Assembly: GCA_963771905.1 (NCBI GenBank)
Contig: CAVYVI010000013.1
Span: 34,771 to 98,770 of the forward strand
Origin: Palsa-147 sp963771905
GTDB taxonomy: Bacteria > Acidobacteriota > Terriglobia > Acidiferrales > UBA7541
Reading direction: 5' to 3'
DNA: 64,000 nucleotides
The notes beneath the pieces are model-generated. The model was not told the DNA's origin and made no database searches. It worked only from the letters and a program-made list of their open reading frames with translations. A program made the translations under genes and the position numbers. Position 1 is the first letter of the stretch; every line of letters starts with the position of its first letter. Shown one piece after another: positions 27,377 through 37,021 of this stretch.

Positions 27377-27818
27377 ACTTCACCTCCAACACTCTGATTT
27401 TCTCAAGCCGGCGGCGGTGGCGCGGCTCATTCGTAAACTCCGCCTTCAAATAAATTGCCGCCAAATCCTTGGCAAGCTCGACACCGATCACGCGCGAGCC
27501 TAGGACGAGGACGTTCATATTGTCGTGTTCTACGCCTTGATGCGCGGAGTAGCTATCGTGCGCGAGACCCGCGCGGATGCCGGGAAGCTTGTTGGCAGCA
27601 ACCGAAGCGCCGACGCCGCTGCCACAAATGAGGACGCCGCGATCCGCTTTGCCGCTTCGCACCGCCAAGCCGACCGCTTCCGCGTAATCGGGGTAGTCCA
27701 CAGGTTCGGTGCTGTTTGTGCCGAGGTCCAGAACGCTATGGCCGAGTTCCTCGAGAAACGGAATGAGCTCTTGTTTCAAAGGAAATCCGGCATGGTCGGC
27801 ACCAATGGCGAGTCGCAT
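27360..27818 (-). CDS. rpiB: Ribose-5-phosphate isomerase B
   Basis: 152 residues, the standard length. It interconverts ribulose 5-phosphate and ribose 5-phosphate. GADHAGFPLKQEL at the N-terminus, the catalytic C65 in LICGSGVGASVAANK and H98 in HQGVEHDNMNVLVLGSRV match RpiB active-site residues. First gene of the operon rpiB-tal/pgi-HAD-gnd-zwf-pgl, so its promoter should lie between 27819 and about 27960, a short region shared with the divergent DUF488 gene. Confidence 0.95.
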   Translation of the reverse strand: MRLAIGADHAGFPLKQELIPFLEELGHSVLDLGTNSTEPVDYPDYAEAVGLAVRSGKADRGVLICGSGVGASVAANKLPGIRAGLAHDSYSAHQGVEHDNMNVLVLGSRVIGVELAKDLAAIYLKAEFTNEPRHRRRLEKIRVLEVKYGQQS

Positions 27819-27967
27819 TACGGTATCCCCGCGGACGATTCAACAACTCTCAGTGTATCATTCCCCTTGCGAGCGCGTCGCCCCGCTCGCTTGCTTCCCC
27901 GCCGCCGGTGCTGGCGGGTCTCTAAGACTCCAACGGGCATACCAATTATGTCGCTCATGAATTTTGG

Positions 27968-28573
27968 ATGAACGAGCCTGCTCGACGGATGCGGCACACG
28001 ACGAAACCGAATCGGCGGAGCAACCCACCGGGTGTCATCTTGACAATCGGCCACTCGAACCGGCCCCTTGACCAGTTCCTGGATCTTCTCAAGGCGAATG
28101 GCGTCGAACGTGTCATTGATATCCGGACGATTCCGCGCTCGCGGCATAATCCGCAGTTCAATGGCGACGCCTTGAAAATCTCTCTGCGCGCGGCTGGCAT
28201 CGGCTACGTTCAATTGAAGAAGCTCGGTGGACTGCGCCACACAACACGCGATTCCATAAATACGGGCTGGCAAAATGCGAGCTTTCGCGGCTTCGCGGAC
28301 TACATGCAAACAGCGGATTTCGCGGCAGGCATCGAGCGGCTCCTGAAACTCGCCGTGAAAAAGCGTTGCGCACTCATGTGCGCGGAAGCTGTCCCCTGGC
28401 GCTGTCATCGGTCGCTGGTCGCGGATGCCCTGCTCGTCCGCGGCGTTGCGGTCGAACACATCATGAGCCGCACGAATCTGCGGCCGCATTCTTTGACGTC
28501 GTTCGCGCGAGTCCGCGGCACAAAAATAACGTATCCGGCGCCCGCGGAAATGGAACACGCAATCCGCGCATGA
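27968..28573 (+). CDS. DUF488 family protein
   Basis: 201 residues from ATG 27968. DUF488 features: ILTIGHSNRPLDQFLDLLKANGVERVIDIRTIPRSRHNPQF, LKKLGGLRH, WQNASFRGFADYMQT and the C-terminal cysteines in CALMCAEAVPWRCHRSLVADALLVRG. The fold is P-loop-like, but the function is not known. The long N-terminal arginine-rich stretch (residues 1-20) may mean that the real start is later, although no better ribosome site is seen. Divergent from rpiB. Confidence 0.88.
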   Translation: MNEPARRMRHTTKPNRRSNPPGVILTIGHSNRPLDQFLDLLKANGVERVIDIRTIPRSRHNPQFNGDALKISLRAAGIGYVQLKKLGGLRHTTRDSINTGWQNASFRGFADYMQTADFAAGIERLLKLAVKKRCALMCAEAVPWRCHRSLVADALLVRGVAVEHIMSRTNLRPHSLTSFARVRGTKITYPAPAEMEHAIRA

Positions 28574-28826
28574 ACTTCGGATGAACTTCCGCCCGTTGCG
28601 CTGACGAATTCCCGGAACTCCATATCTCCGCGTCAGAACTCGCAGGCACTGTGCTGATGCGGCAGGCGGAGCGGCCCTGAGCCTCAACGATTCTCCGTAT
28701 TTTCCCGGATGGGGAGAGTGTCCGGCATTAGGAGCCGTATGGATTCGCCGGCGGAGATGGTATTCTTTCGTTTTGACTTTAGGCCAAAAATTCGCTGTAC
28801 CAGGCAATTTGGAGGAAGTTAGTCGA

Positions 28827-29843
28827 ATGGATTGGAAGAATCGCAATGTACTCGTGACCGGCGGCACATCCTTTATTGGTTCGGGCATCGTAGACTCGCT
28901 GGCCGCGAAGGGCGCGCGCATCCGCGTCGTGGACGACCTCAGTAGCGGAAAGCTCGACAACATCGAACCGCACATAAGGGACAAGCGCGCGGAATTCGTG
29001 CATGCCGATTTGCGCGAACCGGGTGTCGCGGAGCGCGTCGTTGCGGGGATGAGCATCGTGTTTCATCTCGCCGCGGATCACGGCGGCCGAGGCTACGTCG
29101 ATCTGCACCAGGCGGCGTGTGCCACAAACCTGATGCTCGATGGCGTAGTGTTTCGCGCTTGTCAGAAGGCCAAGGTCGACAAAGTCGTCTACGCGTCATC
29201 CGGCTGCGTTTATCCGAATCATATTCAGACAAACCCGAACGAAGTGCTCTATCTCACCGAAGATATGGCAGGTCCGCCCTACGATGCGGACAACATGTAC
29301 GGCTGGGCCAAGCTGATGGCCGAAATGACGCTGCAGGCGTATTACAAGGATTGGGGCCTGAAGTCGGCTTCATGCCGCTATTTCACCGTATACGGACCGC
29401 GCGGCGTGGAAAATCACGCGGTCATCGCCATGATCGCACGCTCGTTTATCAATCAGAATCCGTTTGTAGTCTGGGGTACCGGCGAACAAATCCGCAACTG
29501 GACCTACATCGATGACATCGTCAGCGGCACGATTCTGGCCGCGGAGAAGATTGATGACGCGACGCCCGTGAATCTCGGCACGATGGAACGCATCAAGGTG
29601 ATCGACGCGGCAAAAGAGGTGCTGCGCTACATGGGCAAGACCGCGAAGTTCGAGCTGCGCCCGGAAATGCCGACGGGACCCTTGAATCGCGTCGCCGACA
29701 ACTCTCTGGCGAAAAAGCTCCTCGGCTGGGAGCCGAAAGTGATGTTTATGGACGGGCTCCACCGTACGATCGATTGGTATGTGAAAACAAAGAAACAGAG
29801 CGAAGTATCGGCCCACCTGCAGGCGGTTCTTACCGAGCGTTGA
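28827..29843 (+). CDS. NAD-dependent epimerase/dehydratase (sugar-nucleotide type)
   Basis: 338 residues from ATG 28827 with GGAGG at 28811. Extended short-chain dehydrogenase: glycine motif NVLVTGGTSFIGSGIVDSL (G-x-x-x-x-G-x-G variant), the D of VVDDLSSG, VYASSGCVYPN, and the active site Y-x-x-x-K in MYGWAKLMAEM. CRYFTVYGPRG, followed by a long substrate region, is like UDP-glucose 4-epimerase and GDP-mannose epimerases. It acts in the cytoplasm on a nucleotide sugar; the sugar is unknown. No sugar-transferase genes are adjacent, so its pathway is not evident here. Confidence 0.9.
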   Translation: MDWKNRNVLVTGGTSFIGSGIVDSLAAKGARIRVVDDLSSGKLDNIEPHIRDKRAEFVHADLREPGVAERVVAGMSIVFHLAADHGGRGYVDLHQAACATNLMLDGVVFRACQKAKVDKVVYASSGCVYPNHIQTNPNEVLYLTEDMAGPPYDADNMYGWAKLMAEMTLQAYYKDWGLKSASCRYFTVYGPRGVENHAVIAMIARSFINQNPFVVWGTGEQIRNWTYIDDIVSGTILAAEKIDDATPVNLGTMERIKVIDAAKEVLRYMGKTAKFELRPEMPTGPLNRVADNSLAKKLLGWEPKVMFMDGLHRTIDWYVKTKKQSEVSAHLQAVLTER

Positions 29844-29987
29844 CCATTCATTTTTTTGTGCCGTGAAGGTTTTCCCAATCTATCGCGGCGACTTTCTTTA
29901 GGCCCGCACTCGCGGCCACCCGGAAATAATGCTTCGAGTCCGGTTTCTGGACTCCAATATGAACTCCGCTGCGCTTCGCGGACGGGC

Positions 29988-31319
29988 CTAGGGCTCCGGC
30001 CGTGCCGGCGCAGAAGCGGGAGGGATGAGGGCCATTTCGTGGGAAGGCTGGACCGGCGGATTCAAGATGACAAGATCGACGCGGCGATTGAGCGCGCGAC
30101 TTTCGGGCGTGTCATTCGGAGCGACGGGGTGATACTGGGAATAGCCGGACGCTGAGAGCCGCTCGGGAGCGAGATGGTAGCGATCGATGAAGACGCGAAT
30201 CATCTCCGTCGCTCGTGCCGTAGAAAGCTCCCAATTCGATTGAAACTGCGAATTGTGGATCGGCACATTGTCCGTGTGCCCTTCGATGCGAATGCTGAGG
30301 CCATGCGGCGCAACCACGCTGATGAACTGCGCAAGAATTGGCGCCGTTCCGGTCCGCAATTTCGCCGAGCCGCTGTCAAAAAATCCCGCCTCGCGCAAGC
30401 TGACCACCAACCCCTCTTTCGTTGGATGCAGCGAAATTTCGTGGTTCTTGATTTGCGGGGCGAGTGCTTGTTCCAACTCCTTGCGGAGCTCGTTCATATC
30501 ATCGCGTTGCGGCGCTCCGGCCAGAGAACCGTGCGGCGAGCTGGCCACCTGACCGAGGGATGAGAGCCGCTCGACATTTTCAACCATCTGCGTTTTTGAG
30601 AACGGCATCGGCTCCGTGGTAGCCACTTCGGGCCTGGAGTTCGACGCGTCGAAAATGCCCATCTGCTGAAATGCCACCTGAATCGCAAGAGCGAGCTGCC
30701 CAACGCGCCGCTTGTCCACTTGTGCCGAGGAATAGTTGATGTAGACGTCCACGACGTTCGTCATCGTGTCGCCTGAGAAATTCCAAACATTCTCGATGAT
30801 CATCGCGCGCGAAACGCGCTCTCCTGCATGCTTCATCAGAAATTCGAGAAGGTTGTACTCCTTCGGCGTCAAGCGAACGAGTCTTCCGCCGCGCTTGACC
30901 GTGCGATCCATGCGATTCAATTCCAGATCGCCGGCGCGCAGAACAGAAGCCGATACCTGGCCGCCACGCCGCAACAGCGCGCGAATGCGCGCCGAAAGCT
31001 CCGTGAATGAGAACGGCTTCAGCAAGAAATCATCGGCTCCCTGGTCCAGGGCCCGCACGCGATCATCGACCCGGTCACGGCTGGTAAGAATCAGAATGGG
31101 CAGATCGCTCCGCCGGGCGCGCACGTGGCGCAACACATCCATGCCGTCGACGCCCGCCAGATTCAAATCGAGGATCACCAGATCGTATTTCTGTTGATCC
31201 GCCAGCATCTCCGCTTGCCCGCCGTCGCCCGCTACGTCGACAGTGTATTTTTCGGAGTCGAGACCCTGACGCAAGAACGTGCCGAGCGCCGGATCATTTT
31301 CGGCGACGAGAAGCCGCAT
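29988..31319 (-). CDS. OmpR-type response regulator fused to MotB/OmpA peptidoglycan-binding domain
   Basis: 443 residues. Residues 1-118 are a complete receiver: acidic pocket E7/D9, phosphoacceptor D51 in VILDLNLAGVDG, T79 and K101. Residues 124-196 are an OmpR/PhoB winged helix (LTPKEYNLLEFLMKHAGERVS, then TNVVDVYINY). Where the wing (LRRKID...VRGVGY) should follow, the sequence changes at Y196/S197 to SSAQVDKRRVGQLALAIQ, which is the segment just after the transmembrane helix of MotB. From about 300 a full OmpA-like domain follows (FFDSGSAKL, IEGHTDNVPI, NWELSTARA, ESRALNRRVDL). The DNA-binding wing and the MotB transmembrane helix are both missing. It could be an in-frame deletion fusing two neighbouring genes, a real fusion or a misassembly. 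No histidine kinase or motA lies nearby. Confidence 0.85.
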   Translation of the reverse strand: MRLLVAENDPALGTFLRQGLDSEKYTVDVAGDGGQAEMLADQQKYDLVILDLNLAGVDGMDVLRHVRARRSDLPILILTSRDRVDDRVRALDQGADDFLLKPFSFTELSARIRALLRRGGQVSASVLRAGDLELNRMDRTVKRGGRLVRLTPKEYNLLEFLMKHAGERVSRAMIIENVWNFSGDTMTNVVDVYINYSSAQVDKRRVGQLALAIQVAFQQMGIFDASNSRPEVATTEPMPFSKTQMVENVERLSSLGQVASSPHGSLAGAPQRDDMNELRKELEQALAPQIKNHEISLHPTKEGLVVSLREAGFFDSGSAKLRTGTAPILAQFISVVAPHGLSIRIEGHTDNVPIHNSQFQSNWELSTARATEMIRVFIDRYHLAPERLSASGYSQYHPVAPNDTPESRALNRRVDLVILNPPVQPSHEMALIPPASAPARPEP

Positions 31320-31570
31320 AGGAACTCCCGGATGGTCGTGAAAAAACCTTTAGGAAGGGAACAAGATTCTAATGAAGTCGCGCACGTGAAGTCAAAAACT
31401 ACTCAAGAAAAAACATGTTGGCGCTTTACGCACTAATTTGCCGAGCGTTTCAATTCCGCACATTCCCGTTTCGAACGGAGCCGCGCGCTGTGAAGGAAAA
31501 TCGGTAGTTGCCTGGTCGTAGCGACGCCGACGCGCTTCGCGATCGTTTGTTCGATAATTTTTGCCGGTTG

Positions 31571-32629
31571 CTATCGGCCAGAATTTCGCGCTGCCGCGGG
31601 AACCTCGGCCGTCTTGTTCGCGTCCGGAGAAATGTCGCGAAACGCGAAGTGTGTTGTAACACTGCCGAGCGCCTTGCCCCCGGCTTCCGCGTATGGATAG
31701 ACGGAATAATTGAGCGGATCGCCCTGCTGCGGCGGACTCAATCGAATGTCGCGGCCGGTGGTGAACTGAACACGATTCGCATCGTGCGCCCCGAAATAAT
31801 ACTCGTGCAGATCGGGATGCTTCCAGGCTTCCGATGCGTCGACAGGCACCCAACCAGCGCCATCGAGATAAAACTCGGCCCAGCAGTGATAGCCAGGAAT
31901 GTCGCCGGAAGTCTTGTCGGCCGGAAGCGGGAAACCAATCTCGAATTTTGCCGGAACGCCGGCGGCGCGCACCATTCCGATGAAAAGAGAATGAAAGTCG
32001 GTGCAGTTGCCGCGCTTTGCGGTGCAGGCCCAAATCGCGTCGCCGTGGCCCCAACCTTCGCCCGTTTTGTCGTACTTCATGTTGGCGATAACGTATTCGT
32101 ACGCGCGGCGAGCCTTCGCGAGATTATCCTTCGCTCCATCCAACTGTGCGTGCGAGATGTCGCCGATCGTTCCATCGAGCGGGACAAGATGGTCGGGCTT
32201 GAGAAAGCGCTGCAGCATCGGATCGGGAAATCGTTCCGCTGCCGGCACGGCCGCTAAAGCAACGAGGTTGACACGATGTTCGTGGCGCACGACGCGGAAG
32301 TTCATGTGAACATCGAGGTCCGCTTGCGGCGACTTTACCTCGAAATATGCGTAGCGATTGCCGTATTCCGCATCGCGCGTCGTCCGATATTTCACCGGGC
32401 TTTCGATTTTCAGATCCGAAATTTCCTGCCAAGAATTCGAGACCGGGACCGGAATCCACAAGCGCAGCGCTCCCGTGCCCGGAGAAACCGCCGGGACATG
32501 AACGTCATAGGTAAATTCGAACTGGCGGAGGGGTGGCGGCGTCACGCCGGCAAAATCTTGAGAACGCTTCGCGAGTGGAATCAAGGTGAGGAGGACGATC
32601 GCGATCGTCGCGATGCAGAACTTCTTCAT
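31571..32629 (-). CDS. Secreted transglutaminase-like protein
   Basis: 352 residues from ATG 32629 (MKKFCIATIAIVLLTLIPLAKRS, a signal peptide); the frame upstream is non-coding in style. The transglutaminase-like core (about 195-290) has the catalytic cysteine in RGNCTDFHSLFIGMVRAAG, the histidine in GYHCWAEFYLDG and the aspartate in WVPVDASEA, with the usual cysteine-protease-like order Cys-His-Asp. The N-terminal about 170 residues are a beta domain (RQFEFTYDVHVPAVSPGTGALRLWIPVP), common in this family. Probably a periplasmic protease- or cross-linking-type enzyme; the substrate is unknown. Divergent from the kinase gene. Confidence 0.87.
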   Translation of the reverse strand: MKKFCIATIAIVLLTLIPLAKRSQDFAGVTPPPLRQFEFTYDVHVPAVSPGTGALRLWIPVPVSNSWQEISDLKIESPVKYRTTRDAEYGNRYAYFEVKSPQADLDVHMNFRVVRHEHRVNLVALAAVPAAERFPDPMLQRFLKPDHLVPLDGTIGDISHAQLDGAKDNLAKARRAYEYVIANMKYDKTGEGWGHGDAIWACTAKRGNCTDFHSLFIGMVRAAGVPAKFEIGFPLPADKTSGDIPGYHCWAEFYLDGAGWVPVDASEAWKHPDLHEYYFGAHDANRVQFTTGRDIRLSPPQQGDPLNYSVYPYAEAGGKALGSVTTHFAFRDISPDANKTAEVPAAARNSGR

Positions 32630-32792
32630 TTGAATACCTCCAACGGCCGACGCCAGCATCCGCGTGCTCGTGCGCATGCGAATTGACCTCGAAAGGATAC
32701 TCCGGACTTGCCGGCGAGGCAACGGAGCCTGCGTTCCCGGAAATGGGGCGTCTTGCGTCACGCACACGAGTGACATACGATAAATCCCCACG

Positions 32793-35603
32793 ATGAAATC
32801 TGGCGATACCGTCTCTCACTATCGCATCGTCGAGCCGCTCGGCGCCGGCGGAATGGGCCTCGTCTTTAAAGCGGAAGATCCGCGACTTGGCCGCGTCGTA
32901 GCCGTGAAGTTTCTATCGCCGGATCTCGAAAACGATCGAGCCGCGCTCGAACGATTCCAGCGCGAAGCGCGAGCGGCTTCCGCGCTCAATCACCCGGGAA
33001 TCTGCACGATTCACGACATCGGTGAATTCACCGGCGAGCGCGGAGTGCGCCCGTATCTGGTGATGGAATATCTCGACGGGCAAACTCTGCGCGAGCGGAT
33101 TGCCGGGCGCGCGCTGCCGCTCGATGCCCTGCTCGATTTCGCGATTCAAATCGCGGACGCGCTCGACGCCGCGCACGCGCAAGGCATTGTTCATCGCGAT
33201 CTCAAGCCAGCCAACATTTTCATCACGACGCGCGGGCAGGCGAAAATTCTCGATTTTGGTCTCGCGAAGACGACCTCGAGGCTGCGCATCGGCGAGACGA
33301 TGGGAGTGACCGCGGGCGCAAGCGCCGCTCCCATTTCCGAGAGCCTCCTGACGAGTCCCGGTTCGGCGCTCGGCACCGTCGCCTATATGTCACCCGAGCA
33401 GGCTCGCGGTGAAGAACTCGACACCCGAACCGATTTATTCAGCCTCGGCGTGGTCCTGTACGAAATGGCTACGGGCCAACTGCCCTTTACCGGCGCGACG
33501 CCTCCGGTCATCTTCGATGCCATCTTTCATCAGACGCCCAATCCCGCGTCGGAGCGCAACCCGGCAATCCCGCAGAAGCTCGATGAGATCATCGCCAAGG
33601 CACTCGAGAAGGATCGCGATCTGCGCTGTCAAACGGCCGCCGAGCTTCGCGCCGATCTCAAGCGGTTGAAGCGCGATGTGGATTCCGCGCGCGTCACGGC
33701 TTCCGGCGTGGTCTCGCGAAAAGTGGATCAGGGGAGCGGCTCGACGGCGCCGTCATTCGCGGCATCCGCTTCGGTCGCGACGCCTTCGCGCTCGTCCATC
33801 CGGCGAGTTCTCGCCATTTTAGTCCCCGCGATTGCTCTCGTTCTCGCTGCAGCGCTGGCCTACCACCTTTTTGGCCACCGTCATGAAGCCGCGACCACGA
33901 ACATGACGATTGCGCCGTTCACTTCAGCCGGAAACGTGGGCGTCGCTGCGATTTCGCCCGACGGCAAGTGGCTCGCGTACACGACGATTGACTCCGGCAA
34001 TAACGCCATCTCGGTGCGCCAGGTCGTGACCGGGAGCAGCGTTCAGATCGTTCCCCCGGATCCTCGAGAAATTGGGGACATCGCATTTTCGCCCGATGGA
34101 AACTATCTCTATTTCGTCCGGGACGTAAAGCCGGGCTCGCGAGCCATTTTCAAGGTGCCCGCTCTCGGCGGTGCGCCGCAGCAAGTGATTTTCGACGTGG
34201 TAGGCGGCATCACATTTTCTCCAGACGCGAAACGCCTCGCTTTCATCCGCGCGGCGAGTTCGCCGAGCGGATTCGCGGATAAATCGCTGAGCCAGTTGGT
34301 CACAGCAAACATAGACGGCTCGGGCGAAACTGTCCTCGCCAGCCACGAGCGCAGCAACCGATTCTACAAGTACGGCCCGGCGTGGTCTCCGGACGGCAAA
34401 GTCATCGCCGTGCCGGTCACAAACTCGTTCGCGGATTCCATGCAGATGGCGATCGTCAGCGTCGACACCGCTTCGGGGCACGAGACTCCGCTCGGCAATC
34501 ACAAGTGGCGCAATGTGGCGGGTCTCGCGTGGCTGCCGGATGGCGACCATCTCGCCATCGCATCGGCGGGCGCCGGTGCTTCCGTCAACCCTCAAATCTG
34601 GATGATTACGTATCCCGAGGGCGAAGATCAGCGCGTTACCAATGATCTGAACTTTTACACCGGCGTAAGCATCAGTGCGGACGGCTCCTCGGCCGTTACC
34701 GTGCAGCGTTCGCTGCTCGCGAGCCTCTGGGTTGCGCCGGCTCATGAATCGGTTTTGACAGGTGAGGCGAAGGAAATCGTCACGCGCAAAGGCGAAGACG
34801 AGGGCACCGGAGGCGTATCGTGGCTGGCCGACGGCAAAATCCTTCATACGTTCTATAACGGGGGCGAACAGAAGCTCGCAATTTTATCGCCCGAGGGCCA
34901 CGCCGAAGAAGACTTCGCCTCACAGACCGCGAAATACATCACCTCGGTCCACGCGTGCGGCGGGCATTCTGCCGTGTTCACATCCTCAGACTCGTCCGGC
35001 GCCACGATTTGGTACGCGGATCTTGACGGGAGCAATCCCCGGCGACTCGCGCACGGCGAGGCGATTCAAGCGTCGTCCTGCACGCCTGATGGCAAGACGG
35101 TCGTCTACGAAGATGCCAAATCGGAGTACGGCGTTCTTTGGAAAGTCACAACGGACGGCGGTACGCCCGAACAGCTCAGCAAGCAACAGCTCGAGTGGCC
35201 GGCCGTGTCGCCCGACGGGCGATATATCGCGGCGTCCTTCTGGCCGAATGCGGGCGATCAACCTCGTCTTCGAATTCTGACGATCGAAGGAGGCGACGCA
35301 GGACCCGGCTATGACCTTCCCGAAGGCTTTCAAGCCAGCCTGATCGGTGAGGTCAGCGAACTCGCATGGACTTCCGATGGACGTGGGGTGACCTACGTCG
35401 TCGCGCAAAATGGCGTGGATAATTTGTGGTATCAGGGCTTGGACCAGAGCGGCCCATCGAAAGCAGAGCCGAAGCAAATCACACATTTCACATCGGACAA
35501 GATTTTTTCGTACGCATGGTCGGGCGACGCAAAGCAACTCGTGTTGTCTCGCGGCATCTTTTCCACCGACGCACTCCTGATCTCCCAGTTCCACCAGGAA
35601 TAA
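32793..35603 (+). CDS. Ser/Thr protein kinase with extracytoplasmic TolB/WD40-like propeller
   Basis: 936 residues. Kinase domain 9-290: glycine loop LGAGGMGLVF, K39 in VAVKFL, catalytic HRDLKPANIF (D136), DFG at 154, APE-like SPEQARG. A transmembrane helix (about 342-363, VLAILVPAIALVLAAALAYHLF) separates it from a beta propeller of about 550 residues with repeated SPDGKWLAY/SPDGNYLYF/SPDAKRLAF blades. The propeller would sense something outside the membrane and signal to the kinase inside. This kinase-propeller architecture is common in Acidobacteriota. The phosphorylated target is not apparent. Single gene, convergent with the TPR lipoprotein gene at 35634. Confidence 0.94.
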   Translation: MKSGDTVSHYRIVEPLGAGGMGLVFKAEDPRLGRVVAVKFLSPDLENDRAALERFQREARAASALNHPGICTIHDIGEFTGERGVRPYLVMEYLDGQTLRERIAGRALPLDALLDFAIQIADALDAAHAQGIVHRDLKPANIFITTRGQAKILDFGLAKTTSRLRIGETMGVTAGASAAPISESLLTSPGSALGTVAYMSPEQARGEELDTRTDLFSLGVVLYEMATGQLPFTGATPPVIFDAIFHQTPNPASERNPAIPQKLDEIIAKALEKDRDLRCQTAAELRADLKRLKRDVDSARVTASGVVSRKVDQGSGSTAPSFAASASVATPSRSSIRRVLAILVPAIALVLAAALAYHLFGHRHEAATTNMTIAPFTSAGNVGVAAISPDGKWLAYTTIDSGNNAISVRQVVTGSSVQIVPPDPREIGDIAFSPDGNYLYFVRDVKPGSRAIFKVPALGGAPQQVIFDVVGGITFSPDAKRLAFIRAASSPSGFADKSLSQLVTANIDGSGETVLASHERSNRFYKYGPAWSPDGKVIAVPVTNSFADSMQMAIVSVDTASGHETPLGNHKWRNVAGLAWLPDGDHLAIASAGAGASVNPQIWMITYPEGEDQRVTNDLNFYTGVSISADGSSAVTVQRSLLASLWVAPAHESVLTGEAKEIVTRKGEDEGTGGVSWLADGKILHTFYNGGEQKLAILSPEGHAEEDFASQTAKYITSVHACGGHSAVFTSSDSSGATIWYADLDGSNPRRLAHGEAIQASSCTPDGKTVVYEDAKSEYGVLWKVTTDGGTPEQLSKQQLEWPAVSPDGRYIAASFWPNAGDQPRLRILTIEGGDAGPGYDLPEGFQASLIGEVSELAWTSDGRGVTYVVAQNGVDNLWYQGLDQSGPSKAEPKQITHFTSDKIFSYAWSGDAKQLVLSRGIFSTDALLISQFHQE

Positions 35604-35633
35604 GCCTCCGTAGAGGCCCGCGGAGCGCAACCG

Positions 35634-36881
35634 TTACTGAGGCTCCTTCATTAACTCGGGGTTGGGCGTTGGTGTGGCGCCCGATTCCATGCCCCCGGCA
35701 GTCTGGTTACCGCGAGCCGCTCCCGCTTCTGTCAGCCGCTGAGCCTCCGCAAATTCGTGTTTCGATTCCGCGGTCCGTCCGAGATGAGTTAGAACTCTGC
35801 CTCGAACATAGTGAACGTTCTGGCTATCTGGCGCAAGTTTCTCCGCGGCATCAAGCGCCGCGAGCGCCGCCGCGTATTTCCCTTCCCGCTGATAAATTTC
35901 GCCGAGCCCGAATTGCGAACTCGCGAGATGCGCGTCGTGCTCGAGCGCCTGGCGGTAATATCTCTCGGCTTTCGCTGCGTCGTTCTTCCGTGAGAAAAGC
36001 TCGCCGAGCTGGTCGTAATTCCATGCAACATCCGGCTCGATGGCGATGTCCTTCTCGAATTCCGCCTGAGCGTCGTCGTACTTGCTCATCGCGAGGTAAG
36101 CGAGGCCCAGATTGAAATGCACGAAGGGCAGACTCGGATTGGTCTGCTCAGCCCGCTGAAGTTCCGCAAGCGCCTTTTCGGGTTCGTTGCGGTTCAGGAG
36201 CGCCTTGCCCATCAGCAGATGGAAGTCAGGTGTGTCTCCTCCCACTTCCACAAGCCGCCCGAGCGCTTTCTCTTCTAGATCGCTTTGTTCTGCGCGGCCG
36301 GCAGCGATGCCGACCACATAGAGGTAGCTCAAATTGCCTGATTCGCGATCCCAGAGCGGCTCGAGCGTCGAAGCAGCGTCGCCATAGCGTTCGTCGAAGA
36401 AATAAGAGAGGCCGAGTAGATAACGTGCCTGCAAGGAATCCGGAGCATCGCGCACAACCGATTCGAACGGCTGAATCGCCGAGCGATACTCCTCTTCGCG
36501 ATAGTAAACCAATCCGATATTCAAGCGAACGCCCGGGACGTTGGGAGCGAGTTTCTCCGCTTTGCGCAGCAATTCGAGCGCGCGATTCCATTCCTTGCGG
36601 CGCATCGCGATCACGCCGAGATTAGCGTAGGCGCCGGCGACTTGCGGATTGATCGCGAGCACTCTGCGAAAATCCGCTTCCGCCGCGTCGAGATCGCCCT
36701 CTTTCAATCGATCCTCTCCGTCGGAGAAGAGCTCCTTCGGATCCGGCTGCGATGCAACGCCCGACTGCGGCGGGGCAAACTCTGTCTGCCTCGCGAAGAA
36801 ACGAGCCCCCGCTGCTATGCTCGGTGAGCAAGCGGAAAGCAGGATCGCCAATACCGTCCACGCGCGCTCGGAAATCTTCAC
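35634..36881 (-). CDS. TPR-repeat lipoprotein
   Basis: 415 residues from GTG 36881. The N-terminus is a lipoprotein signal with a lipobox ILLSAC (Cys18). Tetratricopeptide repeats fill residues about 50-380, for example AEADFRRVLAINPQVAGAYANLGVIAMRRKEW, ALAELQRAEQTNPSLPFVHFNLGLAYLAMSKY and AERYYRQALEHDAHLASSQFGLGEIYQREGKY (each A-x-x-x-F/L, A-x-x-N-L-G). The C-terminal tail is Gly/Pro/Thr rich. It probably acts as an outer-membrane or periplasmic scaffold. Function unknown. It is divergent from the LacI gene at 37022. Confidence 0.88.
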   Translation of the reverse strand: MKISERAWTVLAILLSACSPSIAAGARFFARQTEFAPPQSGVASQPDPKELFSDGEDRLKEGDLDAAEADFRRVLAINPQVAGAYANLGVIAMRRKEWNRALELLRKAEKLAPNVPGVRLNIGLVYYREEEYRSAIQPFESVVRDAPDSLQARYLLGLSYFFDERYGDAASTLEPLWDRESGNLSYLYVVGIAAGRAEQSDLEEKALGRLVEVGGDTPDFHLLMGKALLNRNEPEKALAELQRAEQTNPSLPFVHFNLGLAYLAMSKYDDAQAEFEKDIAIEPDVAWNYDQLGELFSRKNDAAKAERYYRQALEHDAHLASSQFGLGEIYQREGKYAAALAALDAAEKLAPDSQNVHYVRGRVLTHLGRTAESKHEFAEAQRLTEAGAARGNQTAGGMESGATPTPNPELMKEPQ

Positions 36882-37021
36882 GGCATCGGACTGTAGGCCA
36901 GCCGCGCATCGATTTCAAGAAGCTCCGCGGCGCGCGGCGATGAAACTCTCGGCGCTCAACAATTCCCGGCAGACACGGTATTATGCCCGCAGCGGTTATT
37001 CATCCCTATCTGGAGCCAGTG

